Part shown: positions 8,473 through 17,619 of the stretch, piece by piece
Layout: every line of letters starts with the position of its first letter
Position numbering within the stretch: position 1 is the stretch's first letter
Translations under genes and position numbers: made by a program
DNA from: Suicoccus acidiformans
GTDB lineage: Bacteria > Bacillota > Bacilli > Lactobacillales > Aerococcaceae
DNA length: 64,000 bases
Assembly: GCF_003546865.1 (NCBI RefSeq)
Contig: NZ_CP023434.1
Coordinates: 1,178,001 to 1,242,000, forward strand
Reading direction: 5' to 3'
The notes under the pieces: generated by a model
Database searches by the model: none
Seen by the model: the letters and a program-made list of their open reading frames with translations, nothing else
Told to the model about the DNA's origin: nothing

Positions 8473-8770
8473 AACTGTTCCCCTTTCCTAATTCTACTTT
8501 AAGATGATGAAGGAAAAAATACTATCGAATGCTTTTTACATCAGCTAAATATTTTGACAAAATTCATTGTCAGGTGGTTAAAAAAGCTGTAAAAATTATT
8601 TGACATGCCTTTATATCAAGCTTTAAAGTTCATACACATCAGGCACAATTCATAAAAATATTCTTATCTTTTGCTAATAATTATACCAAAAAGAGAGACC
8701 CCAGATATGCTCATCGTTCAATAAAATTTATCTCTACAGTAAGCCAATATTGATTGTATCAGTAATCTCT
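8473..8770. other. Intergenic stretch with no recognised gene
   Basis: About 300 AT-rich bases between the XRE gene and the recombinase relic. I expect the operon promoter here, but see no convincing coding segment, repeat or RNA. Confidence 0.5.
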
Positions 8771-9010
8771 TTCAGATGCCTGGAGATGCTCTTTGTTTGA
8801 GTCCCCATTTGATGTTGTTATTTCAACTTTCGTTTTCTGCTTGAGCTATGGATTCCATAATTGTGATGATGAGGTATCTATCGTCTTCTATACTATCCAG
8901 GCTTTCTTATTCAAAGATAATTCTGGCAATTGCTTCTCTGATGATTTTTAAGGATTCAAGGACATCTACTGTATTTCTTCCAAAGCAGCTGAGACTTTTT
9001 GGTAAGTACA
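8771..9010 (-). pseudogene. Serine-recombinase relic (large recombinase type)
   Basis: The minus strand reads KSLSCFGRNTVDVLESLKII, then REAIARIIFE, a stop, ESLDSIEDDRYLIITIMESI, AQAENES, a stop and NNNIKWGLKQRASPG. This follows the family string kSiSRFgRNTVd.Le...e.ga.I.FE.E.lds...d..liisi..siAQaEnES.s.NikwG. Several stops make it non-functional. Such recombinases integrate and excise conjugative transposons, so this marks an older, decayed integration event. Confidence 0.65.
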
Positions 9011-9203
9011 ATTTGTATGTCTTTCTTTTAAAATACAAAATCTTTAGTTCAGTGGTCTCTTTGCAACCTTATTTTATACTTTTTCAATAAATACCACGCA
9101 CTCAACATGCCAAGTCTGTATTAAATAATCATCAAGAAACCAGTATACCTTTTAACGCCCCACCTAACAATTTAACGCCACCCACTATCTTAAGATCACA
9201 AGG

Positions 9204-9953
9204 GTGCAACTCACCATCTCCACCACCTATACTATAGAAAATTACAAGCAAACTGAAATAATTACAGAAAATGAAGGGCAACTTCTGTCCACAGAGGTTG
9301 ATGTTCGAGCAGTCACATCATCAGGAGCCATTGTAACCATTGAAATGCAAATTCAACTAGCCAAAACTTTTATCGATAGAACACAGTTTTATGCTTTCTC
9401 TACTTATGTCAATAATTATGCAAATAATCCAGCGGCTAAGGATAAGTATGCTTCGATTCAAGATGTATATAGCATTAACATTTGTGACTCACCACTGTTA
9501 GATCCTAATGATCGTGCTGTACGACAGTATGAGTTATTAGACCTTGAGTCTTATGAATCTATTCGATAATTAACTAGACATAGGATTCATACCGTTTCGA
9601 TGATTTACATGGATTTGACAAATAGAAATATTAAGGAAAGTCATTCGGCTTATCACTGGTGGCGGTACTTTAATGGATTAGAGCCATTAGAGATTGCCCC
9701 TGAATACATCTTTCAAGCAATTGATGTCGTTAATGCAGCTAATTTAAATCAGGAGGAGATTGAAATGATAACGCAAGCTGAATATAAAAAAGCGAATGCG
9801 GAGGCTTACGCTCAAGATGTCTACGAACAGGGAGCTGATCAGGAGCGAGTTAAAACTATCAAAAGTATGTTAAAGTTGAATTATAATTTAGAAGATATTG
9901 CTAAAGTTTTTGATATGACAGTCGAAGAAGTGCAGTATTTAGCAAAACGTTAG
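9204..9953 (+). pseudogene. Rpn-family nuclease/transposase, truncated and interrupted
   Basis: The core STEVDVRAVTSSGAIVTIEM keeps the D...E.Q-type PD-(D/E)XK site. It is followed by FYAFSTYVNNYA and SIQDVYSINI, matching the two other Rpn genes at low identity. A TAA at 9567-9569 interrupts the frame, which then reopens and continues to TVEEVQYLAKR at 9953. The usual N-terminus (PTNDxxFKKIF) is missing, so upstream sequence was lost too. It represents a different subgroup from the 1264 and 25206 copies. Confidence 0.75.
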
Positions 9954-9958
9954 TTTTT

Positions 9959-9991
9959 TAGCAACCTACTTTCTTTAGTGGGTTGCTATTT
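9959..9991 (+). terminator. Terminator after the Rpn relic
   Basis: AGCAACCTACT and AGTGGGTTGCT form the stem, followed by ATTTTTAA. It is of the same AGCAAC/GTTGCT type as the terminators after the other Rpn frames. Confidence 0.65.
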
Positions 9992-10023
9992 TTAAACATC
10001 TGACGAACTAATATTTTAAGCAA

Positions 10024-10056
10024 TTTCACTTTATGCCACGATGGCATAAAGTGAAA
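10024..10056 (+). repeat. GCCACG-core palindrome, copy 2
   Basis: TTTCACTTTATGCCA, CGA, TGGCATAAAGTGAAA. Compared with copy 1 (1189-1219), the arms differ at several positions but remain self-complementary. A run CTAGCTTCC with inverted partner GGAAGCTAG follows at 10058-10092 and may be a separate terminator for the small ORF on the minus strand. Confidence 0.6.
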
Positions 10057-10095
10057 AGGAAGCTAAGTTTACTTTCGCAAACCTAGCTTCCTTTT

Positions 10096-10251
10096 TTATG
10101 CGGGCATTTTATCAGTGATTTCTGTGTGCACTTCAATAGAATCGCTAATCATTTGATGGAGCGATGGATCTAAGCGATCAACTATTTTTGCTTGCTTAGC
10201 TTTAAAATCAATGCAGCGTATTTGAACAGTATCGATACACCACTGTGCCAT
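10096..10251 (-). CDS. Small ORF (51 aa) downstream of the Toprim gene
   Basis: Reads MAQWCIDTVQIRCIDFKAKQ and ends ITDKMPA. In the ancestral sequence without the IS21 copy it would start about 20 bases after the stop of the Toprim/DUF3991 gene, in the same direction, so it was the next gene of that operon. The insertion now separates it from the promoter. I do not recognise it. A hairpin follows it. Confidence 0.45.
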   Translation of the reverse strand: MAQWCIDTVQIRCIDFKAKQAKIVDRLDPSLHQMISDSIEVHTEITDKMPA

Positions 10252-10418
10252 AATCTCTTATAAGTTTCTAAACATTACGTATTAATTCCGGTTGTTTGTG
10301 TATATGTCAAATGAAAAAGGGACCACCTTGCCGTTGAAAAAGGGACCACCCTTTGGATCAATGTAACGGCTTAGACTAGTTTTTGAAAAGTTAGTTAAGA
10401 AGAAAGTGTCTCAGCGTT

Positions 10419-11180
10419 TCATACCTCCTTTTGGCTGGCTTGCGCCTCCTTCCAGGCACTGGTCTGCTTCATCCGATAACTCTCCCCTCGCATGTCCACA
10501 ACATGCGCCTTAAAGGCTAAACGATCCACCAGGGCTCCCGTTAAGGTCGGGTCTTTAAAGCATTCCTGCCAGCGATCAAAGGTAAGGTTCGTCGTAATCA
10601 TTGTAGAGCCCTTTCCCATCCGATTAGAAAGAAGATTAAACAGAAGCTCAGCCCCGGCTTCATCAAAGGATAAATAACCTAATTCATCGACAATCAAGAG
10701 ATCGACCTTATTTAATCGCTGTTTGAAGCGATAAAATTGACTTTGCGTGACGGCCTCTCTTAATTCAATAACAAGATTTGGGGCATTTACGAACTGTACA
10801 TGATAATTCTGCAGACAGGCCTCCATGCCAAGACCAATGCTAAAATGCGTCTTCCCTGTTCCAGGGTTGCCAATAAGAATGACGTTCTGTTTCTCTTGAA
10901 TAAAATTCAGGGTCTTTAATTCGCGTAGTTGTTGGCGAACACCTTCCTTAAACACTTTCTCGTCAAAGTCCATCAGGTACTTCTTTTGGCTAAACTTGGC
11001 CTGTCGAATCCTTCTTTGATAGCTTCGATTTCGACGTTGTTCCACCTCCTCTGTCAATATCTCTGTGAGGGCTTCTTCCAAATCCAGTCCGCGACTCGTA
11101 TATTCCAGGAGCAGGTGTTGGTAATTTTCCTTCAGATAGGGAAGTTTTAGTTCATTAGCGGCTTCTGCGATTGTTAACAT
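10419..11180 (-). CDS. istB: IstB, AAA+ ATPase of IS21 copy 1
   Basis: The 253-aa transposition helper has Walker A GNPGTGKTH around residue 105 and Walker B LLIVDELGYLSF around residue 163, then the arginine-bearing GALVDRLA segment. IstB proteins bind target DNA and stimulate the IstA transposase. Its ATG overlaps the end of istA by 7 bases, the usual coupling in this family. Intact and full length. Confidence 0.93.
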   Translation of the reverse strand: MLTIAEAANELKLPYLKENYQHLLLEYTSRGLDLEEALTEILTEEVEQRRNRSYQRRIRQAKFSQKKYLMDFDEKVFKEGVRQQLRELKTLNFIQEKQNVILIGNPGTGKTHFSIGLGMEACLQNYHVQFVNAPNLVIELREAVTQSQFYRFKQRLNKVDLLIVDELGYLSFDEAGAELLFNLLSNRMGKGSTMITTNLTFDRWQECFKDPTLTGALVDRLAFKAHVVDMRGESYRMKQTSAWKEAQASQKEV

Positions 11181-12661
11181 AAGCTTTCCTCCAAACCATA
11201 GAGAGCATTTAATTGATGGAGCGTTGCTTCTGTCTGATGAAGAATCGCCTCCTGATTTTTAGGAACACCCTCATTTTCCGTTGTGACACGTTGCACCAAC
11301 TGATCATAGGCCAATTGCTGGCACAAAGCCTCTCCACTGAGGCTATGGTATTTCTCAAGTTGTTCTATGAATTCTTTAGGGTGTCCGCTATAATATTTAT
11401 GATAGAGTGTTTCCAAGCCGGGGGTTTGTTGAAGAACCAGCGAGTGTTCCAGAGCACCAGGTTTCTTCTTGAGGGTTTTGATATAGTGACTGATATCAAG
11501 CTGAAACCCATGGGAACCCTCTATTTTATTATGCCTGGCCACTTCTTGTTCATTGGCATAAACCACGAGATAATCGGCATAAGCCTTGATCTGAACTCGC
11601 TGCCCTACCAAGTAGTCAGGGACAGAATACTGATTCTTCTGATAATGAATCGTGGCATACTTTGTGACGCTGAGCTGACAAAGTTCTGCCAGTTCAAAGG
11701 GAGGACGGTATTTAAGAAGGTGGCCTTTTTCTTCTTCCAAACGACTATCTTGATTCAAAGTCCGTAAGGACTCTTCCAAGTGCTGGCGAGCTTCATCTAA
11801 AGATTGAAATTGATATTTTTTGGTGAAACAGTTTTGTCTGACATGCTTTACACGACTCTCCACTGTTCCCTTCTCATTCCCACTGAAGCAGTTGGTGACA
11901 TTAATATTAAACCCATAATAAGAGGCTAATTGGATGAGTTGGGGGTTTAGCTCCTTTTCATTACGCCCAATAAAACGAGTGACCACATTCCTCATATTGT
12001 CATAGACAACCTCCGCATACACCCCACCCAGGTTTTCAAAAAATCGCACATGCGCATCCTGAAAGACAGCTTTTTTCTGGTTGGTATAGAGGTAAGCCCA
12101 GTAATAATCTGAAGCAGGGCTAGCCCACACAGCGAGATAATAGATTTTAACCACGCCCTCAATTTCTAATTTGACCTCTCCAAAATCGAACTCCACCCGT
12201 GCACCCAATGCATAATTTTGCTTGATAAAAGCCTCTTTAGCTTTCTCTTTCATTTTTGACCAGTAATGAGCGACTGTCCGGTATTTAATCGCATACCCTT
12301 CCTCTGCTAGGATTTCATAAACAGCCTTAGCCGTTAGTGCTTGTTTATGAGGTCCTAGCCTTCGATCCTTTTCTCTTTCTTTTTCCAGTAATTCGCTCAT
12401 TCTAGCTTCCACCTCTGGTGTAAAGGTTCTTTTTTTCCGATTGGAAGTATCATATTTTCTTTCTAAGACTAATTGCTCGGTTGCTGCTTCGATTTCTTTC
12501 TCATTTTGAGCGTCATCCAAAGCATCTATACCTGCTTGGTATCGATCCCTTATTCTTCGAACCGTTTTTCTATCAATGTCCATGTCTCTGCTAATTTTCC
12601 TAATGGATTCCCCATTTCTAAAACGGTGAATCACTTCGAATTCTTTATTGATACGAATCAC
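11174..12661 (-). CDS. istA: IstA transposase of IS21 copy 1
   Basis: The 495-aa DDE transposase has an N-terminal helix-turn-helix (GESIRKISRDMDIDRKTVRR). The catalytic triad is visible as DFGE (about residue 158), YDNMRN (about 222) and NEKGTVESR (about 268), followed by a beta-barrel-like C-terminal region. Cleavage and strand transfer of the IS ends is the expected role. The start codon follows GGTGCCAAGGAGTG, a good ribosome site. Intact. Confidence 0.93.
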   Translation of the reverse strand: MIRINKEFEVIHRFRNGESIRKISRDMDIDRKTVRRIRDRYQAGIDALDDAQNEKEIEAATEQLVLERKYDTSNRKKRTFTPEVEARMSELLEKEREKDRRLGPHKQALTAKAVYEILAEEGYAIKYRTVAHYWSKMKEKAKEAFIKQNYALGARVEFDFGEVKLEIEGVVKIYYLAVWASPASDYYWAYLYTNQKKAVFQDAHVRFFENLGGVYAEVVYDNMRNVVTRFIGRNEKELNPQLIQLASYYGFNINVTNCFSGNEKGTVESRVKHVRQNCFTKKYQFQSLDEARQHLEESLRTLNQDSRLEEEKGHLLKYRPPFELAELCQLSVTKYATIHYQKNQYSVPDYLVGQRVQIKAYADYLVVYANEQEVARHNKIEGSHGFQLDISHYIKTLKKKPGALEHSLVLQQTPGLETLYHKYYSGHPKEFIEQLEKYHSLSGEALCQQLAYDQLVQRVTTENEGVPKNQEAILHQTEATLHQLNALYGLEESLC

Positions 12662-12759
12662 TCCTTGGCACCTCCATCTATAATACGTTTATTATAGATG
12701 GGAAGGTATGGCAAGTGGTCCCTTTTTGAATAGCAATTTACCCCGAAGGTGGTCCCTTT

Positions 12760-14715
12760 TTAGATTACAACAAACAGTTTGCCTTTAGCGAGATCATAGT
12801 CTGGTTTTGGCTCATTGGTCTCTCGATCCAGTTCATGATTGATTGATTGGACTTTTTCTCTATTTGTTTTATATTCTTTAACTTTCAGCAAATCTTCTTT
12901 CCATGTTTCGCCTAACGGACTGACTCGATTGAGATAGCCGTTCAGCTTATTGTAGTCTACATAGCCTTTTGAACAATAAGTAAATTCTGTTTGGTGGTTC
13001 TCATTCATGATACGGTTTATTTGAGTGACCTTATCTTGAGAATTATGACTATGGTTTAAACTAATTAGAACAGAGTCATTAAGTTCATGTTTATATAATG
13101 ACCAATATTGAAGACTTTCTTGGGGCGAATCGAACAAAAGAATGTTTTGAGGCTCGCCAATTGTGATAACAAAGTTACGCCTATTGATATCAGTCGGATT
13201 CATGAGGGTTTGGTTCTCGAATACAGCCCCTGTCAGTCGTTTATTTTCCGAACAGATAAATAGCGGCTCTTTGGTCGTTATTTTCTCTCGAATAAAGCCT
13301 TTACGCCCTAATATATTCAAGATCTCTTTATCAATGTGATATTTTTGTGCTAAGTAATCGATTCTGTCCTCACTGATACGTTGGGCTTCTTTAAGTATGC
13401 GCTCATGTACTTTTTCCTCTTTTTTATCATGCCTACTTTTATTTTTTTCCTTTAAAAGATCATTATAATCTTTAATGACTTCATCGACTATTTGTATGGA
13501 ATGAGTGTCAATTGCATTTTTCCAATGGTAGATTCTATCTTTTTCACTTATTGAATATTCCCTAGAATCGATAAAATCTTCAAACTTCCGATTATTTATA
13601 TCTTGTTGCAATTGCTCTATCCCTTTAGAGATTCCTTGTTCAAAATAGAGTTCTTTGTTAGCTAGTTCTTGGTCGATAAAGGGTCTTTCATACTGATAGA
13701 CGGGAAAAGCGTATTCAAGCGGAACGGTATATTTTTGACAAACTTGTTTTAACTCTTGCCATTCTTTCTTTTCTATTGAATCAAAGTCAGGGATTAAATA
13801 GTAAGTTTGTATTTTGGGATGGCTATTATAGGCAAAGGCATTTTTATCTAGGAAGGCATGTCCTGCCATATCATTGTCTACACAATAACAAACATCGAAT
13901 CCATCGCTATTCTTTTGGTAGTCCTCTTCGACAAATGCAAGAAATGTTTCTTCTTTAACTCCTCCCATTGAAATCAGGTGGGCATTGGTAAGATTTTGAT
14001 GCATATCTAGATAGGATATGAGGTCAATATCGGCTTCGAAAACGTATAAAGTTTCAACACGGTCTCCTAAATGAATATTAAATCCATAATTCTTTTCAGA
14101 GTTTTTCCCGATATATTTTGAGATTCCTCTTTGCTTTATTCTGTCTTTGTCCGTAACTACTTGAGTAGCCCCGATAATATCTTCCCTTTCACTGGGCGGT
14201 TTCCCCCCTCTCGTCCAGTTAAATATAACATTATTATACTTATCTTGGATAATGTACTGGTTATCCAGAAGATAATCGATTGTTTCTTGGCTTATTCCTC
14301 TTTCGTTTCCTAGATAATTTTTAAGCTCAAGAGTGTTATTAGCTAATTCATAGGTATAACTAAATGGTTCTTGCTCGATGGGTTTTATTTTCTGTTTGGT
14401 CCAGTCTATCTCTCTGCCTTCAGAATATTCAATCAAGTGCGCCATTGCTTCTCTAAAACCCATCTCATTATGATTGATATACTGGACAAAGTTTATAATA
14501 TTACCACTAGCATTCTTTTCTCCTGAATTGGCATTATGGATAAAATAGTTTTTAGCGGTATCAATGACGATTGAGTCATGCCCGTCTATATTTACTTTCA
14601 CGTATTTTCCACCATCGTTATAGATTCTACCTATTCCCTGATCTCTGATATAATCATAGATTGAAATGGCACTAACTTTATCTATATCAGCTTTCGAGTA
14701 TCGTTTGATAGCCAT
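12760..14715 (-). CDS. Toprim/DUF3991 primase-like conjugation protein, 3' end altered by IS21
   Basis: A 651-aa protein. Residues 1-105 look like a CHC2-like DNA-binding region without zinc ligands (NIINFVQYINHNEMGFREAM). A Toprim fold follows near residues 220-300, with the acidic residues of YVFEADIDLISYL and CVDNDMAG. A second alpha/beta domain lies near 510-600. Such proteins accompany MobP-type relaxases on Gram-positive plasmids and ICEs, perhaps priming transferred DNA. The IS21 insertion replaces the last residues: without it the tail would read KGK-PELIRNV-stop, now KGK-LFVVI-stop. Function may survive. A GGAGAT site precedes the start. Confidence 0.8.
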   Translation of the reverse strand: MAIKRYSKADIDKVSAISIYDYIRDQGIGRIYNDGGKYVKVNIDGHDSIVIDTAKNYFIHNANSGEKNASGNIINFVQYINHNEMGFREAMAHLIEYSEGREIDWTKQKIKPIEQEPFSYTYELANNTLELKNYLGNERGISQETIDYLLDNQYIIQDKYNNVIFNWTRGGKPPSEREDIIGATQVVTDKDRIKQRGISKYIGKNSEKNYGFNIHLGDRVETLYVFEADIDLISYLDMHQNLTNAHLISMGGVKEETFLAFVEEDYQKNSDGFDVCYCVDNDMAGHAFLDKNAFAYNSHPKIQTYYLIPDFDSIEKKEWQELKQVCQKYTVPLEYAFPVYQYERPFIDQELANKELYFEQGISKGIEQLQQDINNRKFEDFIDSREYSISEKDRIYHWKNAIDTHSIQIVDEVIKDYNDLLKEKNKSRHDKKEEKVHERILKEAQRISEDRIDYLAQKYHIDKEILNILGRKGFIREKITTKEPLFICSENKRLTGAVFENQTLMNPTDINRRNFVITIGEPQNILLFDSPQESLQYWSLYKHELNDSVLISLNHSHNSQDKVTQINRIMNENHQTEFTYCSKGYVDYNKLNGYLNRVSPLGETWKEDLLKVKEYKTNREKVQSINHELDRETNEPKPDYDLAKGKLFVVI

Positions 14716-14734
14716 TGTAATCTCCTTTCAAAAA

Positions 14735-14759
14735 AAGCCCTGACAAATTGTCAGGGCTT
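14735..14759 (-). terminator. Terminator or attenuator between relaxase and Toprim gene
   Basis: AAGCCCTGACAA and TTGTCAGGGCTT pair, followed on the minus strand by seven T. It starts directly after the relaxase stop, and the T run merges into GAAAGGAG, the ribosome site of the next gene. Expression of the Toprim gene therefore depends on read-through or on attenuation. Confidence 0.8.
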
Positions 14760-14763
14760 AAGT

Positions 14764-16689
14764 TTAATAGCTTCTACTTCTTTGATTTTGTTGTCTTTCT
14801 TCATCTAGTATTCTTCTTGTTTCTTCCTTTTCTTGCTCTACTTGGGCAAGAAACTTCGCTCTGTCCCTATTAAAACTATTGGTTACTTTGTTTATGAGGT
14901 CTTTAAAGCTGCTTTGAATTTGAGTGGAGTTATATTTTTTAAAGTTATCCTTTGCTAGTTTTTTCTGTTTACTAATTTGTCTCGTTAAGTCTTTTCTTAA
15001 TTCTTCTATTCCACTATTGCTTTTCTCTTTATAAAGAGACTGAAGGTTATGATCCATGTTAGTTAGCATATTAAGCTGATTGTAGGCGCTACGTTTATTT
15101 AGCTGATTGGCGTTATAGCGATTAATGTTACGGACACTATCTTCTAGTTCCCTTATTCCTGCTTTGCCCTCCCCTATTTCTAACTGATCCAGCTGCTGGT
15201 TAATCTGGTTCGTTATATGGTCTAATTTCGGGTTATCTTCGTGTTTCCTTAGATCCGCAAGTACTTCTAGATCATTTTGATTCATTTGTTTTCCAGTTAG
15301 TTTTTCTGTTTCTAATATTATATGTTCACACTTATCTAAGAAGTCTTTTCTTTCACTTGTTGTAATTAGTCTTTCTGCTGCTTTTTTCTCTAGTTTATTT
15401 TTGTGCTGATTAAGATCTTTAGCCAATCGAATCATTGTCGCTGCGGTTTGGGGGTGTTGTTGGCTTAGTCCTTCATACTGGTTTCGTAACGTTTGATTCA
15501 ATAGCCTTTGAACTTTTCTGCTGAATACTAGATTGTTATTAAAGGCAATGATAGTTTGATTGAACGCTTGCTTATCTTTCCTTTCCTTTATATCGCTATA
15601 GCTATTTAGCGCTTGTTCTAGGGCTTCCTTTCTATTAAGGGGGGTCTTTTGGTCTAATTGGTTGTGTGGGGTACTTGGATAATCTTTGAGCTGACTAAGC
15701 ACGGTATTTCCTAGCATGGTGTATAGCTCCGTCATCTTATTTTCAATATAGTTATTGTTCGATTGACCGTATACCCTATCTCTAAAAGCATGTTCTTCTT
15801 GAATTTTAGCGACTAGTTCATTAAAGGTATCTTTTTGATAGAGGTTTATATACTTTTGACTGATGCTATCAATATCTCTTTTTAAGTGGTGCAAATCTTT
15901 ACGGTTATATTGCCAAAGATTTTTATTTTTGGGCAACTTTTGAAGTAACTGTTCGATATCTTTTTTTAATGCTAGCTCTTGGTAAAGCTTAGAGTCTTTC
16001 AGGGCTTGGTTTAACTCCTCACGCATTAGCCCGTTAACACGGTTCATTTCATGTTTGCGATCAACTAGTTGATTAATGAATATGCTTTTCATTTCTTTGA
16101 TTCTTGTTTTAGGGATTTTTCCTTTATATTCTCCTTTATACCTCCCTTTTTTTATTTTTTCTCTACTTGATACTTCTTCTACTAATGCCACATGAACGTG
16201 GATATTATCCGTATTGTAGTGAATAGCAGCTGTCCATGTTGCTGTATCGTTAAACCGTTCTTTCTCTAGGAGATGGCTCATACTTTTTCTAGTTGCGTTC
16301 TTTATAGCGGTATCGTTCAACGTTCCATTGTTCAATAAAAAACCATTTTCTCTTAGAAATTCATTGTCAAAACTATAGACTAGCTGCCAAAGAGGGGTTT
16401 TGTTTTCCTCGGCAATGTTAAAGCTTTTTTCTGTTCTTGCGATACTTTCAGGAGTCATGGCATCTTCTTTATCATTGAATACATTATCTGTTTTTTTCCA
16501 GTTGCTTAGGTATTTAATCGTTGATTCGCCTAATGTTTTATTTTTTTCTTCGACAAGTATCTTTGTTTCTTTCATTTCTTTTTCGCTGCTTTTAGCTTCT
16601 TTTCTATCCATGTATTGAATATAGGTAGAGTAAGCACGTTCGTCTTTTCCGATGATTCTAAATCTTGATTTTAATACAATGGCAGGCAT
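14764..16689 (-). CDS. MobP2-type relaxase
   Basis: A 641-aa protein that starts MPAIVLKSRFRIIGKDERAY, the usual opening of MobP2-family relaxases of Firmicutes plasmids. The metal-binding three-histidine motif NIHVHVALVEE lies near residue 165, preceded by TWTAAIHYNTD. The catalytic Tyr is probably among the N-terminal tyrosines (AYSTYIQYMDR). The C-terminal two thirds are a long charged coiled coil. It nicks oriT and pilots the T-strand during conjugation. The cognate oriT is probably in the 16690-16960 intergenic region, which also holds hairpin copy 2. Appears intact. Confidence 0.85.
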   Translation of the reverse strand: MPAIVLKSRFRIIGKDERAYSTYIQYMDRKEAKSSEKEMKETKILVEEKNKTLGESTIKYLSNWKKTDNVFNDKEDAMTPESIARTEKSFNIAEENKTPLWQLVYSFDNEFLRENGFLLNNGTLNDTAIKNATRKSMSHLLEKERFNDTATWTAAIHYNTDNIHVHVALVEEVSSREKIKKGRYKGEYKGKIPKTRIKEMKSIFINQLVDRKHEMNRVNGLMREELNQALKDSKLYQELALKKDIEQLLQKLPKNKNLWQYNRKDLHHLKRDIDSISQKYINLYQKDTFNELVAKIQEEHAFRDRVYGQSNNNYIENKMTELYTMLGNTVLSQLKDYPSTPHNQLDQKTPLNRKEALEQALNSYSDIKERKDKQAFNQTIIAFNNNLVFSRKVQRLLNQTLRNQYEGLSQQHPQTAATMIRLAKDLNQHKNKLEKKAAERLITTSERKDFLDKCEHIILETEKLTGKQMNQNDLEVLADLRKHEDNPKLDHITNQINQQLDQLEIGEGKAGIRELEDSVRNINRYNANQLNKRSAYNQLNMLTNMDHNLQSLYKEKSNSGIEELRKDLTRQISKQKKLAKDNFKKYNSTQIQSSFKDLINKVTNSFNRDRAKFLAQVEQEKEETRRILDEERQQNQRSRSY

Positions 16690-16962
16690 TTACTATCACT
16701 TCCTTTGTTGTCGTTTAAATAATTTGTCTTGTTTTAAGGTAAGAAGCCTTTCAGGCTTCTTGTGAACTAAGGGGAAACGATTCGCTAAAGCGAATCGTAG
16801 AAATAAGTTGCATATAATTCAAAATCCATCAAGGGTAAACACGCAGTGTCACTATGCGCTAAAGCGCTAAGTTCCACTAGCCCTTGACGGATTTTAAATT
16901 ATACGCAACTTGTTGAAGTAAGCCAGCCACCAACAAGGCTAGCAAAAATAAATTAGAAAGAC
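16690..16962. other. Divergent intergenic region of relaxase and radC, candidate oriT/leader
   Basis: The region contains a series of inverted repeats: AAGAAGCCT/AGGCTTCTT (16741-16760), ACGATTCGCT/AGCGAATCGT (16778-16798) and the large hairpin (16805-16911). It separates the relaxase from radC, which is where origins of transfer often lie. No nic-site consensus was identified by eye, so an oriT assignment is only positional. Confidence 0.45.
16805..16911 (+). repeat. Large hairpin element, copy 2
   Basis: The left arm AAGTTGCATATAATTC...CATCAAGGG (16805-16835) pairs with the right arm CCCTTGACGG...TATACGCAACTT (16881-16911). Mismatches sit at stem position 8 (A-C) and after AATT (C-A), as in copy 3. 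One more A-C mismatch occurs in CCATC. The 45-base loop includes GCGCTAAAGCGC, itself an inverted repeat. TTGTTGAAGTAAGCCAGCCA follows and radC starts about 60 bases beyond. Differs from copy 3 at only a few bases. Confidence 0.85.
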
Positions 16963-16971
16963 GTGATAAAA

Positions 16972-17385
16972 ATGTGTCGATTAGTTAATTTGTTAAGCAA
17001 GAAAGCCCGTGAAAATATATCAGATGTTTCGACATATGAATTATTGGCAGATGATTTTAAAGGGCAAGCTTATCTAACCAAAGGTGATAAGGATAAATTA
17101 GCTATCATTAGAGAAGCGTTTGCGACCTACAAAACAGGTGCTATAGATAAGGTTAAAGTTGGTAGTACAGGTTCAGCTGGATTATATTTTAATAGTCAAA
17201 TTGGCGAATCCGAATGTGAGCAAGTAATGGTTATACTTTTAGATTCCAAGAATCAGATATTGAAATCTGAAATAGTATTTAAAGGAACTGTCAATTCTTC
17301 TGTTGTTCATCCACGAGAAATTTTCAAGTTAGCTGTTCAATATCCAACAGCCAGAATTATGATTGCCCATAACCATCCTTCAGGT
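16972..17385 (+). pseudogene. radC: 5' part of element-borne radC, interrupted by Tn554
   Basis: Encodes MCRLVNLLSKKARENISD and the RadC/JAB core up to the metal-binding MIAHNHPSG. The motif is followed here by transposon sequence (CILSRVNYKRII and a stop at 17424). The 3' part reappears at 24079-24228. The product is a short RadC-like protein of the plasmid type, lacking the helix-hairpin-helix domain of chromosomal RadC. The start is ATG 16972, although an upstream GTG (16963) is in frame. It is the first gene behind hairpin copy 2. Chromosomal radC holds the known att554 site, and this homologue has served as one. Confidence 0.88.
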
Positions 17386-17489
17386 TGTATCTTATCAAGA
17401 GTAAATTACAAAAGAATCATTTAAATCAATACTTTCACTTTGAATACATGTATTTGAAGTGGAAGGTACTTATTTCAAAAATAGTAAAA

Positions 17490-17541
17490 CCTGTATCTTA
17501 AATTACTTAATAGTAACATAAGATACAGGCTGATTTTTTAT
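17490..17541. terminator. Terminator near the left end of Tn554
   Basis: CCTGTATCTTA and TAAGATACAGG form an 11-bp stem followed by GCTGATTTTTT. It lies downstream of the methyltransferase ORF on the minus strand, and could also stop transcription entering from radC. Confidence 0.6.
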
Positions 17542-17619
17542 TCATTGTTATTTATACTAAAGCACCCGATAGCTCTGAAAACAATCACAAATTCAACTTT
17601 TCAAAGCCACAGCTTTAAG

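Larger units (their letters stand above)
10299..12776 (-). mobile_element. IS21-family element, copy 1 (2478 bp)
   Basis: The ends are TGTATATGTCAA on the left and GATTACAACAAACA on the right, with internal repeats AAAAAGGGACCACC at both termini, as expected for IS21 multiple terminal sites. The 5-bp sequence GTTTG is present on both sides (10294-10298 and 12777-12781), which marks a simple transposition event. It carries istA and istB on the minus strand. The second copy at 36039-38516 has the same length and differs by scattered substitutions. Confidence 0.92.

Noticed and set aside
8848..9090. 80-aa plus-strand ORF
   Set aside because: It is antisense to the serine-recombinase relic, whose minus-strand translation has real family motifs.
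11213..11767. Plus-strand ORFs opposite istA and istB (also 36953-37507)
   Set aside because: They mirror the strongly conserved istA frame, lack ribosome sites and repeat exactly in both IS copies, so they are shadows.
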